Shown: positions 7,801-14,435, counted from the first letter of the stretch. The stretch is DNA of 14,435 bases from Methanobacteriota archaeon (GCA_018662715.1 JABJFP010000246.1:1-14435), one strand, 5' to 3'. Numbers and translations are program-made. The notes: generated by a model from the sequence alone, not told the origin.

Positions 7801-10800
7801 AGCCTTCAGGGCTGGGCCAATTGAAGCTCACCAAGAACAGGTAACAGCGACCGGAGCATCCTCGGCTGATCTTGAATCTCTCCGCGTCAGGGCAAGACCT
7901 CTACCAAACAACGGTGGCTCTCCAATCGCACCAGTTCAATCCATAGTTCAACAACCTGCGGTTGACAGCGAGTTTGCTCTTGAGCGAGCAATTCGTGCTT
8001 ATGTCGGCGACCGGATTGGAACGTTCAGCAATTATCCCGCATCGTTCTGTCACGGGCACGTTATGCTTCGTGAAGGCTTGGGCTTGAATGAATCTTCCAT
8101 TCAACAAGTGATTTCAACACTGGCTGCAGAAGCAGAAACCGATGGTGAATACGATGCAAGCCAGGCAAAAACAGCCGGCGACCTGGCTCGTTGGGTGCGC
8201 ATGCCCCCTCCTTCATGGACGCCAATGTCTACCGTCACTGCCCCTGCTCAATTGCACCACCACCACATCGTCCAAACAACTTCTGCAGTGCACTCTCGCT
8301 CAGGTTCACCGAGAGATGTTGACCCGTTCGTAATCACTGGAGTCTCCCTTGGACTGCCCGGTATGGACCGAGTCTTTTCAGAAGATACATTCGAGAAACT
8401 TGTACGAGGAGAAACATGCATCAGTGAGGTTTCTGATGAGTATAAACAACGACTGTTGGATAAGAACATTGTACGCTTGATCAAAGGACGGGACGGCTCG
8501 GTGAATATGGACCAAGCAACCGTATTCGGGGACATCCCTCAACTTGCAGGAATCAAAGGTGCGTTTGACCTCTCCGAAGAGTTCGGAATTGACCCGAAAG
8601 CAGTCTTGGCTTGGGATATCAGCACTCAGTTGTCGGTTGCAGCTGGATTACTAGCACTTCGTGACGCAGGTATACCGCTAACTCCAGTAGAACAAGTCGG
8701 AAAGGGTGGACTTCGACTCATTCGGAACTGGCAGGTGCCACAAATCCAACGCGAACGAACGGGTATCGTCTTTTCATCGTGTTTCCCAGGCTTGCAGATG
8801 GCTTCAAAACATGCAAAAACCAATGGAGACGACGGCGAAGGACGGTTTGACCGTCGATATCTCTTCCAAGCCCTCAACATGGGGCATTCACAATTTGCCC
8901 AATACACCGGAATTCGTGGACCCAACACAACGATCAATCTTGCATGCGCATCGGCTACAGCAGCTTTTGGTGTTGCTGAGGACTGGTTAGAGAACGACAG
9001 AGTTGACCGCGTTGTCATCATAAGTGCAGACGACGTAACCGGTGACGACCTTTGGGAATGGATCGCAGGTGGATTCGCAGCATCTGGTGCGGCAGCAACC
9101 AACAATGTCGTTGAGGAAACGGCTTTACCGTTTGACCGACGACGCAATGGGCTCATTTTGGGTATGGGTGCTGCTGCGTTTGTTGTTGAACGTCATTCTG
9201 AAGCCAAGCAACGTGGTGTTCAGCCGATTGCAGAATTCCTCGGCTCAACAACAGCAAACTCTGCCTATCACGGAACTAGGCTGGATGTTGAACATGTAGG
9301 TGAAATCGTCAACGGCTTCATCACTTCGATGGAACAAAGGTGGAGCATTGATCGTCATGAAATTGCTCCCAAGACGGTCTTCTTCTCTCACGAAACCTAC
9401 ACTCCGGCACGTGGTGGTTCTGCTCAATCCGAAGTCAAAGCACTCCGAGAAACCTTTGGAGAATCTACAGATAAGCTCGTCATTGCCAATACTAAAGGAT
9501 TCACAGGACACCCAATGGCGGTAGGTATTGAAGACGCAAGCATGTTTTATGGAATGCTCACTGGGCGTATTCCCCCGATTGCTAATCACAAAGAACAGGA
9601 CCCCGAATTAGGTGATTTGAATCTTTCAAAAGGTGGCGACTACCCTGAACTTCAGTATGGTCTTCGTTTTGCAGCAGGGTTTGGTTCACAAATTGCACTT
9701 TCGCTGGTTCGTCGTTGGCCCATTGAAGGTGAGCGAATCAACGGGGCAGTCTTGTTGGCTTGGGCCAGGAACCTTGCGGGAACAGATGACGTAGTGATGC
9801 GGGTCCTTCAGAATAAACTCGTAGCATACGTCAATGGTGATGACAATCTCCATGGCGGGGTGCAAGGAGATACTTGGCAACCTACAGAGGACTGGGAGGG
9901 TAAACCCTCCATTCAGCCTGAAGTAGTTGCCCCTTCTCCAGCCTCCGTACCCGCTCCGAGTCCCGTGGCTGCACCAACCTCTCCATCCTCTCCGGCAGTC
10001 GCTGCCCCGATTGCAACCGATGAATCCACCGTTCAAACGGTGATTGATGTCGTTGTGACTCACACTGGATATCCGTCTGACTTCATTGAGTTGGACCAAG
10101 ATTTAGAGGGCGAACTCGGTATTGATACCGTCAAACAAGCGGAAATCATGGCGGAGATCCGAGAAAAGTTTTCTCTTCCAGTTGATGAAGATTTCATCCT
10201 ATCAGACTATCCAACATTGAATCACATGATTTCATACATTCAACAGATGACTGGCGGCGCAGTTCCTGCCCCAACCCCTCCTCAACCGGTCGCTTCTGCT
10301 CCAGTTGCTGCTAAGGAGGTTATTCCGGACATCAAACCAGTGGCTTCGCCCGCATCGGTAGTAGATGACGCATCCATGCGAGACATTGTGGTTGAAGTTG
10401 TCGTTGAACATACAAAGTATCCAGCCGACTTCATTGAGTTGGACCAAGATTTGGAAGGAGAACTTGGCATTGATACCGTCAAACAAGCCGAAATCATGGC
10501 GGATATCCGAGAACGGTTTTCTCTTCCAATCGATGAAGACTTTGTTCTCTCAGATTATCCGACCTTGAACCATATGATGGGTTACATCCAGATGATGCAG
10601 GGGGGGGCTGTCTCAACGCCAAAGCCAATTCCCGCACCGGTAGCATCACCTGAACCAACTCCCGCTCCAGCAGTATCCGTTGAGTCTACTCCTGCTCCTG
10701 TTGAGGTTGTCACCTCAGCGCAGCCGCCAGTAGCAACAGGGACAAATCCCGACATTGAAGCAGTTCTCATCGAAGTTGTCGTTGAGCATACTGGTTATCC

Positions 10801-13690
10801 TGCCGACTTTATTGAAATGGACCAAGACCTAGAAGGTGAACTTGGTATTGACACCGTCAAACAAGCGGAAATCATGGGGGATATCCGAGAACGGTTCACG
10901 CTTCCAGTCGATGAGGACTTTGTTCTCTCTGACCACCCAACTTTGAACCATTTCACTGCCTACATCGTCAAAATGACGGGTGGCGCATCTTCAGATGCTC
11001 CTCTACCGGCTGAACGAACTGAAGAGTCCCCAGCAACTCCAGATGAACACTCCGGAGTATCTTTGGGAACTCGACGCTGGCAGGTTGAAGTTGAAGACTG
11101 CACTGGTATTCCAGCCCCACTTTCCATTGACGGCACCGTCGTTGTCACCGATGATGGATGGGGGATTGCAGAGGCCTTCTGTCAACGTATGGATGCCCGT
11201 GGGCTCCATGCGGTCCGTGTTGGGTTTGAGAGTCGTATTCGTGACCCATCCGTTCTTGATGAAGGTGGACGAACCGTCTACAGAGCAGACCCAGAGCAAC
11301 CCGAGCACCTCGCATGGATATGTGAACAACTCAAGGCAACATCCATTGGGGCCCTGATTCACATGGCTCCGATGAAAATCGCATCGGCTCAATGGGAGGA
11401 AGATACGATACCATCCTCACAAATTGCTCTAGCTGGTCACGGTTGGTTTGCGTTACTCAAAGAATTGGATCACCATCTTTCCGACCAAAAGCCAGCCATC
11501 ATTGCCTCTGTTACCGCTATGGACGGCCGGCATGGAAACATTGGAGAGCGATTCAATTCCATTCAGTGTGCTGCCTCAGGCGTGACCAAATCCTACGCCT
11601 TTGAGCGACCGGACTTGCGGTGTAGAGCAATTGACCTTCATCCGGATATCCTTTTCGAAGATGTAGAGGCTGCAAAGCAAATTGAACATGATCTGTTCGA
11701 ACTTGGCGGAGAGGTCGAAATTGGTTTGGACCGAGATGGGCGACGATGGGCTCTTGTTGCATTTGCCGAGAATCTTGTGGAAGACACCAAATCCTTGACC
11801 AAGGAAGATACTTGGCTGGTTTCTGGCGGTGGCTCGGGAGTTACTGCCGCATCGGTCATCGGTGTTGCACAAGCCAGTCCAAATGCAGGGGCGCACTTCA
11901 TTCTCCTCGGACGTTCGTCGTTAATTGAATCAACACAATCGTGGATTGGTTGGACCAATGAGCAACTTTCAGAAGAAAAGAATGCACTACGAGAACGCCT
12001 AGTTGAAGGTTCGGAGAATGGCAAAGTGACCATGGTTGAATGGAACTCTTCGTGGCAGAAGTTTACCCGCAGCATGGATGTTTACATCACGATTGACACC
12101 ATTCAACAGACTGGTAATACGGCGGAATATCGTTCCGTGAATGCCATGGACCATGAGGCTCTCGTTTCTCTCGGAGAAGGACTTGAATCACCCATTACTG
12201 GAATCATCCACGGTGCTGGATTGGAAGACTCTAAACTTGTGAGCGACAAATCTCATGAGATCTTTGACAGAGTTGTGCGAGTGAAAGTCGATGGATGGCG
12301 AGCACTTCTTGGTGCAGTACAGGCTTCTGGCCGAGACTATCCGGAGTTTGCAGCATGTTTCACAAGTGTTGCCGGCCGTTTCGGCAACGGTGGGCAAACT
12401 GACTATGCAGCGGCTAATTCTGTTCTTGATGCAGAGATGTCACGGCTCACTGCAAGTTCCTCATGCCGAGCAGTAGCCATCGGATGGACCGGTTGGAGGG
12501 ATGTTGGCATGGCCACACGTGGTTCGATTGAAGCCGTCTTTGAAGCGGCAGGAATTGAAACGCTCTCGGTTGAAGATGGCGTCAAGATCTTCGTTGATGA
12601 AGCTCTTCGTGGTGGAAAGCGAAGAGTTCTTGGTTGCGGCTCTCTCGGTCTTATGGACCGATTTGACTCGTTCAGGGAGGCTCCGTTGAAATTGCCCCCT
12701 GGTATGGCCGGAACCATTGCTGACCCTGCCCGCTTTCCTTTCGTTGACAAGGTATTGAGTCTAGTAGAAGGTTCCCACATGACGACGCAATGCACGCTTT
12801 CGGTCGAAGACCATCCCTTCCTGACCGACCATGCGATTGACGGTGTCCCTTACCATCCTGGTGTTATGGCGCTTGAGATGTTTGCACAAAGTTCCCTTCT
12901 TTTGCGCCCATCAACCTGCTTAGCAGGCTTTGAAGGGGTCACGTTTGGTCTGCCTGTTAAACTGATGAAGGGGCCAATGACGGTTCGTGTTATCGCCCAA
13001 CTTGACCGTCAAGAAGATGACATGACATGGATAAAGTGTTCTTTAGTTTCGGACCTGACCAATTCCAAAGGGGAAGTGTTCGGTGAACGAGAACACCACG
13101 TTGCGACCGTGAGATTGGTAGAAAAGTGCGAAGACCTTTGTCCATTCCTGCAACGAGAGGTCGATGAACTACCGGCGATTGGAATTCCCCCCTCTGGAGA
13201 ACTCGTCCAAAATCCAGCGTTCATTTACATGCGCTATTTCCACGGAGCACGATTCCAATCGCATGGGGGCGTGTTGCGAGGTGTTGGTGACGAAGATATG
13301 CCCGGAATTGACGGACTGGCGTTGATGCGACACCAGCTCCCTCTTACGGACCAATTCTCTCGTGAAGCCGAAGGAGAAGCCGTTCTATTGGAGGCCCTTC
13401 CAATGCTGATTGAAGCCGGTTTCCAAAATGCAGGCTTGGTCGCAATGGAGTCTAAAGGCTTCAGCAGTCTACCGGTTGGTATTGGATGGTCAACCATGCT
13501 TCGTGTGCCCGAGAACGATGAAACCCTTCGTCTAAGAAGCATACAAATCTCCTCTGATGATGAAGGTGTTACGGTTCATGATGTTGTCATTGTTGGTGAT
13601 GATGATGCCCCGATTCTGGCGATGAAAGGCTTGAGGCTGAAGGCTATGGCTCCAGTTGCAGACGAACAGAAATTTGAATTCAATCGCTAA
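4862..13690 (+). CDS. PUFA/polyketide-type multidomain synthase: KS-AT-(ACP-like)-KS-ACP-ACP-ACP-KR-DH
   Basis: This 2942-residue protein builds an acyl chain from CoA precursors on carrier domains. Domain order, numbered from ATG 4862: KS1 (about 19-476; Cys227, His361, His400), AT (634-971; GHSLG Ser735, HAFH His840), a degenerate ACP-like segment (1038-1112), KS2 (1154-1619; Cys1362, His1510, His1550), three ACPs (Thr1756, Thr1872, Thr1998) joined by Pro/Ala linkers, KR (2071-2600; Lys2475, Ser2502, Tyr2515, Asn2519) and a double-hotdog DH (2633-2930; His2657, Glu2851). Tandem ACPs and KR-DH recall bacterial PUFA synthases, but there is no ER and no thioesterase. The HAFH motif suggests malonyl-CoA as extender (known AT rule, applied by inference). 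A fully reducing cycle would need FabI from the gene before it. The PPTase gene follows 11 bases later. All three ACPs have Thr in place of Ser. I recall, without being able to check, bacterial proteins with a similar layout and VKQAE-type ACPs; the product is unknown. A GTG at 4853 is an alternative start. Confidence 0.93.
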   Translation: MTITTQDGKACEGLEQGPFEPIAVVGVGALMPDAPDIDAFWQNIIEKKISIAPLPEGRWPGPVNHFWKEGGPGQHTEGFTYSKIGALVKGDEFDWRRWRQPPGTLPQIDPCQLWAVTVAADAIEHAGYGAETKDIDRTKTGVVFANALGGENRNLSNIRVWSNHTKETAISHGMPAGNAESFVAKINEGTPRVDEDTMPGELANVVSGRVANLLDLQGPNHAMDAACASSMAAVLDACRLLQTRQVDVMLAGATDRTMDPATFAKFSAIGALSPTHSSPFDARANGFVMGEGAGVLVLKRLSDAIESGDEIYSVIRGIGGSSDGRGKGITAPSQRGQIQAIARAYNQAGYPASSVELVEAHGTSTKVGDATELSTLSRLWTGLGGTGKVAVGSIKSQIGHLKAAAGIAGIMKTVMALHHRTIPPSANFETPNPTVDWSNIPFFVPTEALEWPRPSDNPRRAGVSAFGFGGTNFHIALEGYEPDVHRPLASEWEMRWSAYSRSAPKTMAASILDVNATPSMNHEALKSIEGGLLLLSSASVGGLKDALATLEFTGARFDEDPRGRRLSEALQTASQSYDAKADARMALVATSWAEFDKRVGLALKAMDDSEKWGFLQSQGVLISSEPSLPAEAKVAHMYPGQGSQYVGMTNDLVKRFSPAASVWEQADITMVDVLDGESLSSFVLRDSLNAEERAEAEHKLKQTEYTQPAMLTADLAIERTLNAFGHHPDMVAGHSLGEYAALMSSGILDMDGALRAAAARGTEMGSVEIDDKGLMASVTAPYEEVAAILESTEGYVIAANKNSPKMTVIAGETEPVRAAMAAFESKGFNSVELATSHAFHSRIVAPANEPLRRFLEGLEIRWPSIPITANVDGSFYPMDGADSKAGILNQLAPQMASAVEWTKQIETMYDAGGRVFLEVGPKRALTMFAMQILEGRPHVPIMSNHPKQGGIATFLTALGALALAGRPPQWPDSNSEVLSEAFRAGPIEAHQEQVTATGASSADLESLRVRARPLPNNGGSPIAPVQSIVQQPAVDSEFALERAIRAYVGDRIGTFSNYPASFCHGHVMLREGLGLNESSIQQVISTLAAEAETDGEYDASQAKTAGDLARWVRMPPPSWTPMSTVTAPAQLHHHHIVQTTSAVHSRSGSPRDVDPFVITGVSLGLPGMDRVFSEDTFEKLVRGETCISEVSDEYKQRLLDKNIVRLIKGRDGSVNMDQATVFGDIPQLAGIKGAFDLSEEFGIDPKAVLAWDISTQLSVAAGLLALRDAGIPLTPVEQVGKGGLRLIRNWQVPQIQRERTGIVFSSCFPGLQMASKHAKTNGDDGEGRFDRRYLFQALNMGHSQFAQYTGIRGPNTTINLACASATAAFGVAEDWLENDRVDRVVIISADDVTGDDLWEWIAGGFAASGAAATNNVVEETALPFDRRRNGLILGMGAAAFVVERHSEAKQRGVQPIAEFLGSTTANSAYHGTRLDVEHVGEIVNGFITSMEQRWSIDRHEIAPKTVFFSHETYTPARGGSAQSEVKALRETFGESTDKLVIANTKGFTGHPMAVGIEDASMFYGMLTGRIPPIANHKEQDPELGDLNLSKGGDYPELQYGLRFAAGFGSQIALSLVRRWPIEGERINGAVLLAWARNLAGTDDVVMRVLQNKLVAYVNGDDNLHGGVQGDTWQPTEDWEGKPSIQPEVVAPSPASVPAPSPVAAPTSPSSPAVAAPIATDESTVQTVIDVVVTHTGYPSDFIELDQDLEGELGIDTVKQAEIMAEIREKFSLPVDEDFILSDYPTLNHMISYIQQMTGGAVPAPTPPQPVASAPVAAKEVIPDIKPVASPASVVDDASMRDIVVEVVVEHTKYPADFIELDQDLEGELGIDTVKQAEIMADIRERFSLPIDEDFVLSDYPTLNHMMGYIQMMQGGAVSTPKPIPAPVASPEPTPAPAVSVESTPAPVEVVTSAQPPVATGTNPDIEAVLIEVVVEHTGYPADFIEMDQDLEGELGIDTVKQAEIMGDIRERFTLPVDEDFVLSDHPTLNHFTAYIVKMTGGASSDAPLPAERTEESPATPDEHSGVSLGTRRWQVEVEDCTGIPAPLSIDGTVVVTDDGWGIAEAFCQRMDARGLHAVRVGFESRIRDPSVLDEGGRTVYRADPEQPEHLAWICEQLKATSIGALIHMAPMKIASAQWEEDTIPSSQIALAGHGWFALLKELDHHLSDQKPAIIASVTAMDGRHGNIGERFNSIQCAASGVTKSYAFERPDLRCRAIDLHPDILFEDVEAAKQIEHDLFELGGEVEIGLDRDGRRWALVAFAENLVEDTKSLTKEDTWLVSGGGSGVTAASVIGVAQASPNAGAHFILLGRSSLIESTQSWIGWTNEQLSEEKNALRERLVEGSENGKVTMVEWNSSWQKFTRSMDVYITIDTIQQTGNTAEYRSVNAMDHEALVSLGEGLESPITGIIHGAGLEDSKLVSDKSHEIFDRVVRVKVDGWRALLGAVQASGRDYPEFAACFTSVAGRFGNGGQTDYAAANSVLDAEMSRLTASSSCRAVAIGWTGWRDVGMATRGSIEAVFEAAGIETLSVEDGVKIFVDEALRGGKRRVLGCGSLGLMDRFDSFREAPLKLPPGMAGTIADPARFPFVDKVLSLVEGSHMTTQCTLSVEDHPFLTDHAIDGVPYHPGVMALEMFAQSSLLLRPSTCLAGFEGVTFGLPVKLMKGPMTVRVIAQLDRQEDDMTWIKCSLVSDLTNSKGEVFGEREHHVATVRLVEKCEDLCPFLQREVDELPAIGIPPSGELVQNPAFIYMRYFHGARFQSHGGVLRGVGDEDMPGIDGLALMRHQLPLTDQFSREAEGEAVLLEALPMLIEAGFQNAGLVAMESKGFSSLPVGIGWSTMLRVPENDETLRLRSIQISSDDEGVTVHDVVIVGDDDAPILAMKGLRLKAMAPVADEQKFEFNR
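4916..6290 (+). other. Domain: ketosynthase 1 (KS1)
   Basis: KS1 condenses the growing chain with the extender unit. It begins at IAVVGVGALMPDAP. The nucleophile Cys227 is in DAACASS, His361 in VEAHGTSTKVGD, and His400 in GSIKSQIGHLKAAAG. The C-terminal FGFGGTNFH closes the fold, so the domain looks fully active. Confidence 0.93.
6761..7774 (+). other. Domain: acyltransferase (AT), probably malonyl-specific
   Basis: The domain starts at YPGQGSQYVGM and has the nucleophile Ser735 in GHSLGEYAA and His840 in SHAFHS. In type I polyketide synthases HAFH is linked to malonyl-CoA and YASH to methylmalonyl-CoA, so malonyl-CoA is the likely extender (inference). Confidence 0.9.
7973..8197 (+). other. 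Domain: degenerate ACP-like segment between AT and KS2
   Basis: Residues 1038-1112 follow the ACP pattern seen downstream: a first helix, then YPASF (ACPs: YPSDF/YPADF), MLREGLGLNESSIQQV (ACPs: LEGELGID-T-VKQAE), and a closing TAGDLARWV. One residue is inserted before the attachment position, where Ser1078 and Ser1079 stand. It may be a vestigial or structural carrier domain. The alignment is by eye. Confidence 0.5.
8321..9718 (+). other. Domain: divergent ketosynthase 2 (KS2) with intact Cys-His-His
   Basis: The domain starts at FVITGVSLGLPG. Cys1362 is in NLACASATAAF, His1510 in SHETYTPARGG, and His1550 in NTKGFTGHPM, so the catalytic triad is present. The sequence around the two His is far from KS1. 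The usual non-elongating partner in PUFA synthases (chain length factor) lacks the Cys, so this one may be active, for example in loading or an alternative condensation (inference). Confidence 0.85.
10019..10258 (+). other. Domain: acyl carrier protein 1 (Thr-type)
   Basis: The helical carrier domain has the core LEGELGIDTVKQAEIM. The prosthetic-group position is Thr1756 (codon ACC at 10127), where Ser is standard. It is preceded by a Pro/Ala/Val/Ser linker of about 30 residues. Confidence 0.88.
10364..10606 (+). other. Domain: acyl carrier protein 2 (Thr-type)
   Basis: Nearly the same as ACP1 in protein and DNA. The attachment position is Thr1872 (ACC at 10475). It ends in a run of 8 G (10600-10607). 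Confidence 0.88.
10745..10984 (+). other. Domain: acyl carrier protein 3 (Thr-type)
   Basis: Third repeat, with Thr1998 (ACC at 10853) at the attachment position. It is slightly more different from ACP1 and ACP2 (for example IEMDQ for IELDQ and LSDHPT for LSDYPT). Confidence 0.88.
11074..12660 (+). other. Domain: ketoreductase (KR) with structural half
   Basis: Residues about 2071-2300 are the degenerate structural half. The catalytic half starts at WLVSGGGSGVTAAS (NADPH-binding turn, GVT in place of GIG) and continues with Lys2475 in VKVDGW, Ser2502 in TSVAGRFG, Tyr2515 and Asn2519 in DYAAAN. It should reduce 3-ketoacyl-ACP to 3-hydroxyacyl-ACP. Confidence 0.9.
12760..13650 (+). other. Domain: double-hotdog dehydratase (DH)
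   Basis: The first hotdog has HPFLTDHAIDGVPYHPG with catalytic His2657 in the HxxxGxxxxP pattern. The second has YFHGARFQ and LIEAGFQNAG, where Glu2851 stands at the position normally held by Asp in DxxxQ/H. It should dehydrate 3-hydroxyacyl-ACP to enoyl-ACP, the substrate for FabI. Confidence 0.85.
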
Positions 13691-13701
13691 ATGGTGAGGC
13701 T

Positions 13702-14435
13702 ATGGAATCCGATGTCGTTCTCCTCGATGTCCCTCTATCTTTTTCAAAACACGTACGGGTTTATTCAATGCCAATCCGCCATTTGGAATGTGGTGATGTC
13801 CCGCTTGCAAATGCGGACGAGGTAGCGACCTTTTCAACTTCAAAGCGAAACGATGAGCATCTTAGTGGACGGTGGTTGTTGGGTCATTGTCTCGGGCTGT
13901 GGGGTGTTAAGGATCTGTCCGTACTCGATATTGTACGTGACGAGCACAGAGCGCCTCGGGTCGTGTTTTTACAAGGAATGTGGCTAAACACTCCGCTTCC
14001 TTCGTTTTCTATCTCGCACAGTAATGGCCATGTCTTCCTCGCTTTATGTGAGTCTGAATTTGATATTGGTTTTGATGCTGAACCTGCTGAACGCTCTCTT
14101 GCTTCAAATGCCTTTGATATGATTTCCACAGGGTTGGAATTGGAACAATTACGTCTGAATCCCGATTCATCAATGATGTTGTGGACAAGCAAAGAAGCCG
14201 TACAAAAAGCAATGCGAAAAGGCATGCATCTAAATCCGAGGAAAATCAAAATTTCAATTGGAGATTTAGAACAACATATTTCAATTGAAAAATCAATTAT
14301 TCAATTGGGGAATTGGATTCAAAACGGGTATCAAATGGCTCTCGCTCTTCGTCCAAAACCATCGGCGTTGTTGACCGCTGAGGAGCGCTTGTTAGAGTCC
14401 ACTCGCCTCGCTATGCTTGACCGACCTGATTGGGG
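13702..14435 (+). CDS. 4'-phosphopantetheinyl transferase, Sfp type (3' partial)
   Basis: The enzyme moves phosphopantetheine from CoA to carrier domains, making them active. The frame is open to the window end (244 residues visible). Family motifs are present: PSFSISHSNGHVFLAL (100-115), IGFDAEP (122-128) with Mg-binding Asp125 and Glu127 (IGIDIE in most relatives), and WTSKEAVQKAM (161-171) with Glu165 and Lys169. The start at ATG 13702 is supported by GGTGAG (13693-13698), 3 bases before it. An ATG at 13691 is in another frame. It lies 11 bases after the synthase, so the synthase ACPs are its likely targets (inference). Residues after about 218 continue as a charged helix and probably extend past the core family length. 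Confidence 0.9.
   Translation, partial: MESDVVLLDVPLSFSKHVRVYSMPIRHLECGDVPLANADEVATFSTSKRNDEHLSGRWLLGHCLGLWGVKDLSVLDIVRDEHRAPRVVFLQGMWLNTPLPSFSISHSNGHVFLALCESEFDIGFDAEPAERSLASNAFDMISTGLELEQLRLNPDSSMMLWTSKEAVQKAMRKGMHLNPRKIKISIGDLEQHISIEKSIIQLGNWIQNGYQMALALRPKPSALLTAEERLLESTRLAMLDRPDW

Larger units (their letters stand above)
10019..10984 (+). repeat. Three tandem direct repeats encoding ACP domains
   Basis: The three units (about 240 bases each, attachment codons 348 and 378 bases apart) share long identical runs, for example GATACCGTCAAACAAGC in units 1 and 2. Synonymous differences are few in the core, pointing to fairly recent duplication or gene conversion. The linkers between them are Pro/Ala rich and less alike. 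Confidence 0.85.

Noticed and set aside
8255..8266. Four consecutive His codons in the linker before KS2
   Set aside because: Could suggest a metal site or a tag, but it is a single short run in a low-complexity linker with no supporting context.
8626..9156. 176-codon open frame on the minus strand
   Set aside because: It lies entirely inside KS2 on the opposite strand, has a low-complexity Ser/Arg/Pro-type composition and no recognisable motif. It is a shadow of the synthase gene.
8321..9718. KS2 as an inactive chain length factor
   Set aside because: The Cys and both His are present, so inactivity cannot be assumed from the sequence.
13691..13693. ATG directly after the synthase stop as the PPTase start
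   Set aside because: It is in a different frame from the PPTase motifs; ATG 13702 is in frame and has GGTGAG just before it.
1..14435. CRISPR array, tRNA, rRNA or insertion sequence
   Set aside because: No repeat-spacer pattern, tRNA-like cloverleaf, rRNA segment, transposase motif or terminal inverted repeat was seen; the only direct repeats are the ACP-coding units and the acidic tail.

Overview
The window looks like a chromosomal piece of a planktonic archaeon, most likely a Thermoplasmatota member of the Marine Group II/III kind. The reasons are a protein with the two-repeat TATA-binding-protein (TBP) fold, a TatD-related hydrolase of the archaeal COG1831 type, and membrane-anchored surface proteins with acidic cytoplasmic tails. 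This placement is an inference from gene content, not from a marker-gene tree. All recognised genes are on the plus strand. Most have a Shine-Dalgarno (SD) sequence of the GGTGA/GGAGG kind a few bases before the start.

Region 1 (1-2760) is a tight cluster with gaps of 1 to 9 bases. It holds the C-terminal part of a surface protein with one membrane helix and a small C-terminal domain, an unrecognised soluble protein (weak TraB-like signs), a divergent TBP-fold protein, and a TatD-like metal-dependent hydrolase. Region 2 (2849-3937) is a separate secreted protein with a signal peptide, beta-rich ectodomain, membrane helix and very acidic tail.

Region 3 (4060 to the window end) is the striking part. 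It is a three-gene operon: a FabI-type enoyl-ACP reductase, a 2942-residue multidomain synthase, and an Sfp-type phosphopantetheinyl transferase (PPTase) cut by the window end. The synthase order is KS - AT - degenerate ACP-like - KS - ACP - ACP - ACP - KR - DH. This resembles bacterial polyunsaturated fatty acid (PUFA)/polyketide synthases. It has no enoyl-reductase and no recognisable thioesterase in cis. FabI could supply enoyl reduction in trans and the PPTase could load the carrier domains, so the operon looks like a nearly self-contained system for making a malonyl-derived acyl chain in an archaeon. Archaea generally lack the standard bacterial ACP-dependent fatty acid pathway.

The oddest feature is that all three tandem ACPs carry Thr where the phosphopantetheine-bearing Ser is expected (GID-T-VKQAE). 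The only Ser near an equivalent position is in the degenerate ACP-like segment between AT and the second KS. A perfect 7-bp inverted repeat sits just before fabI and is a candidate operator. I see no tRNA, rRNA, CRISPR array, insertion sequence or transposase.
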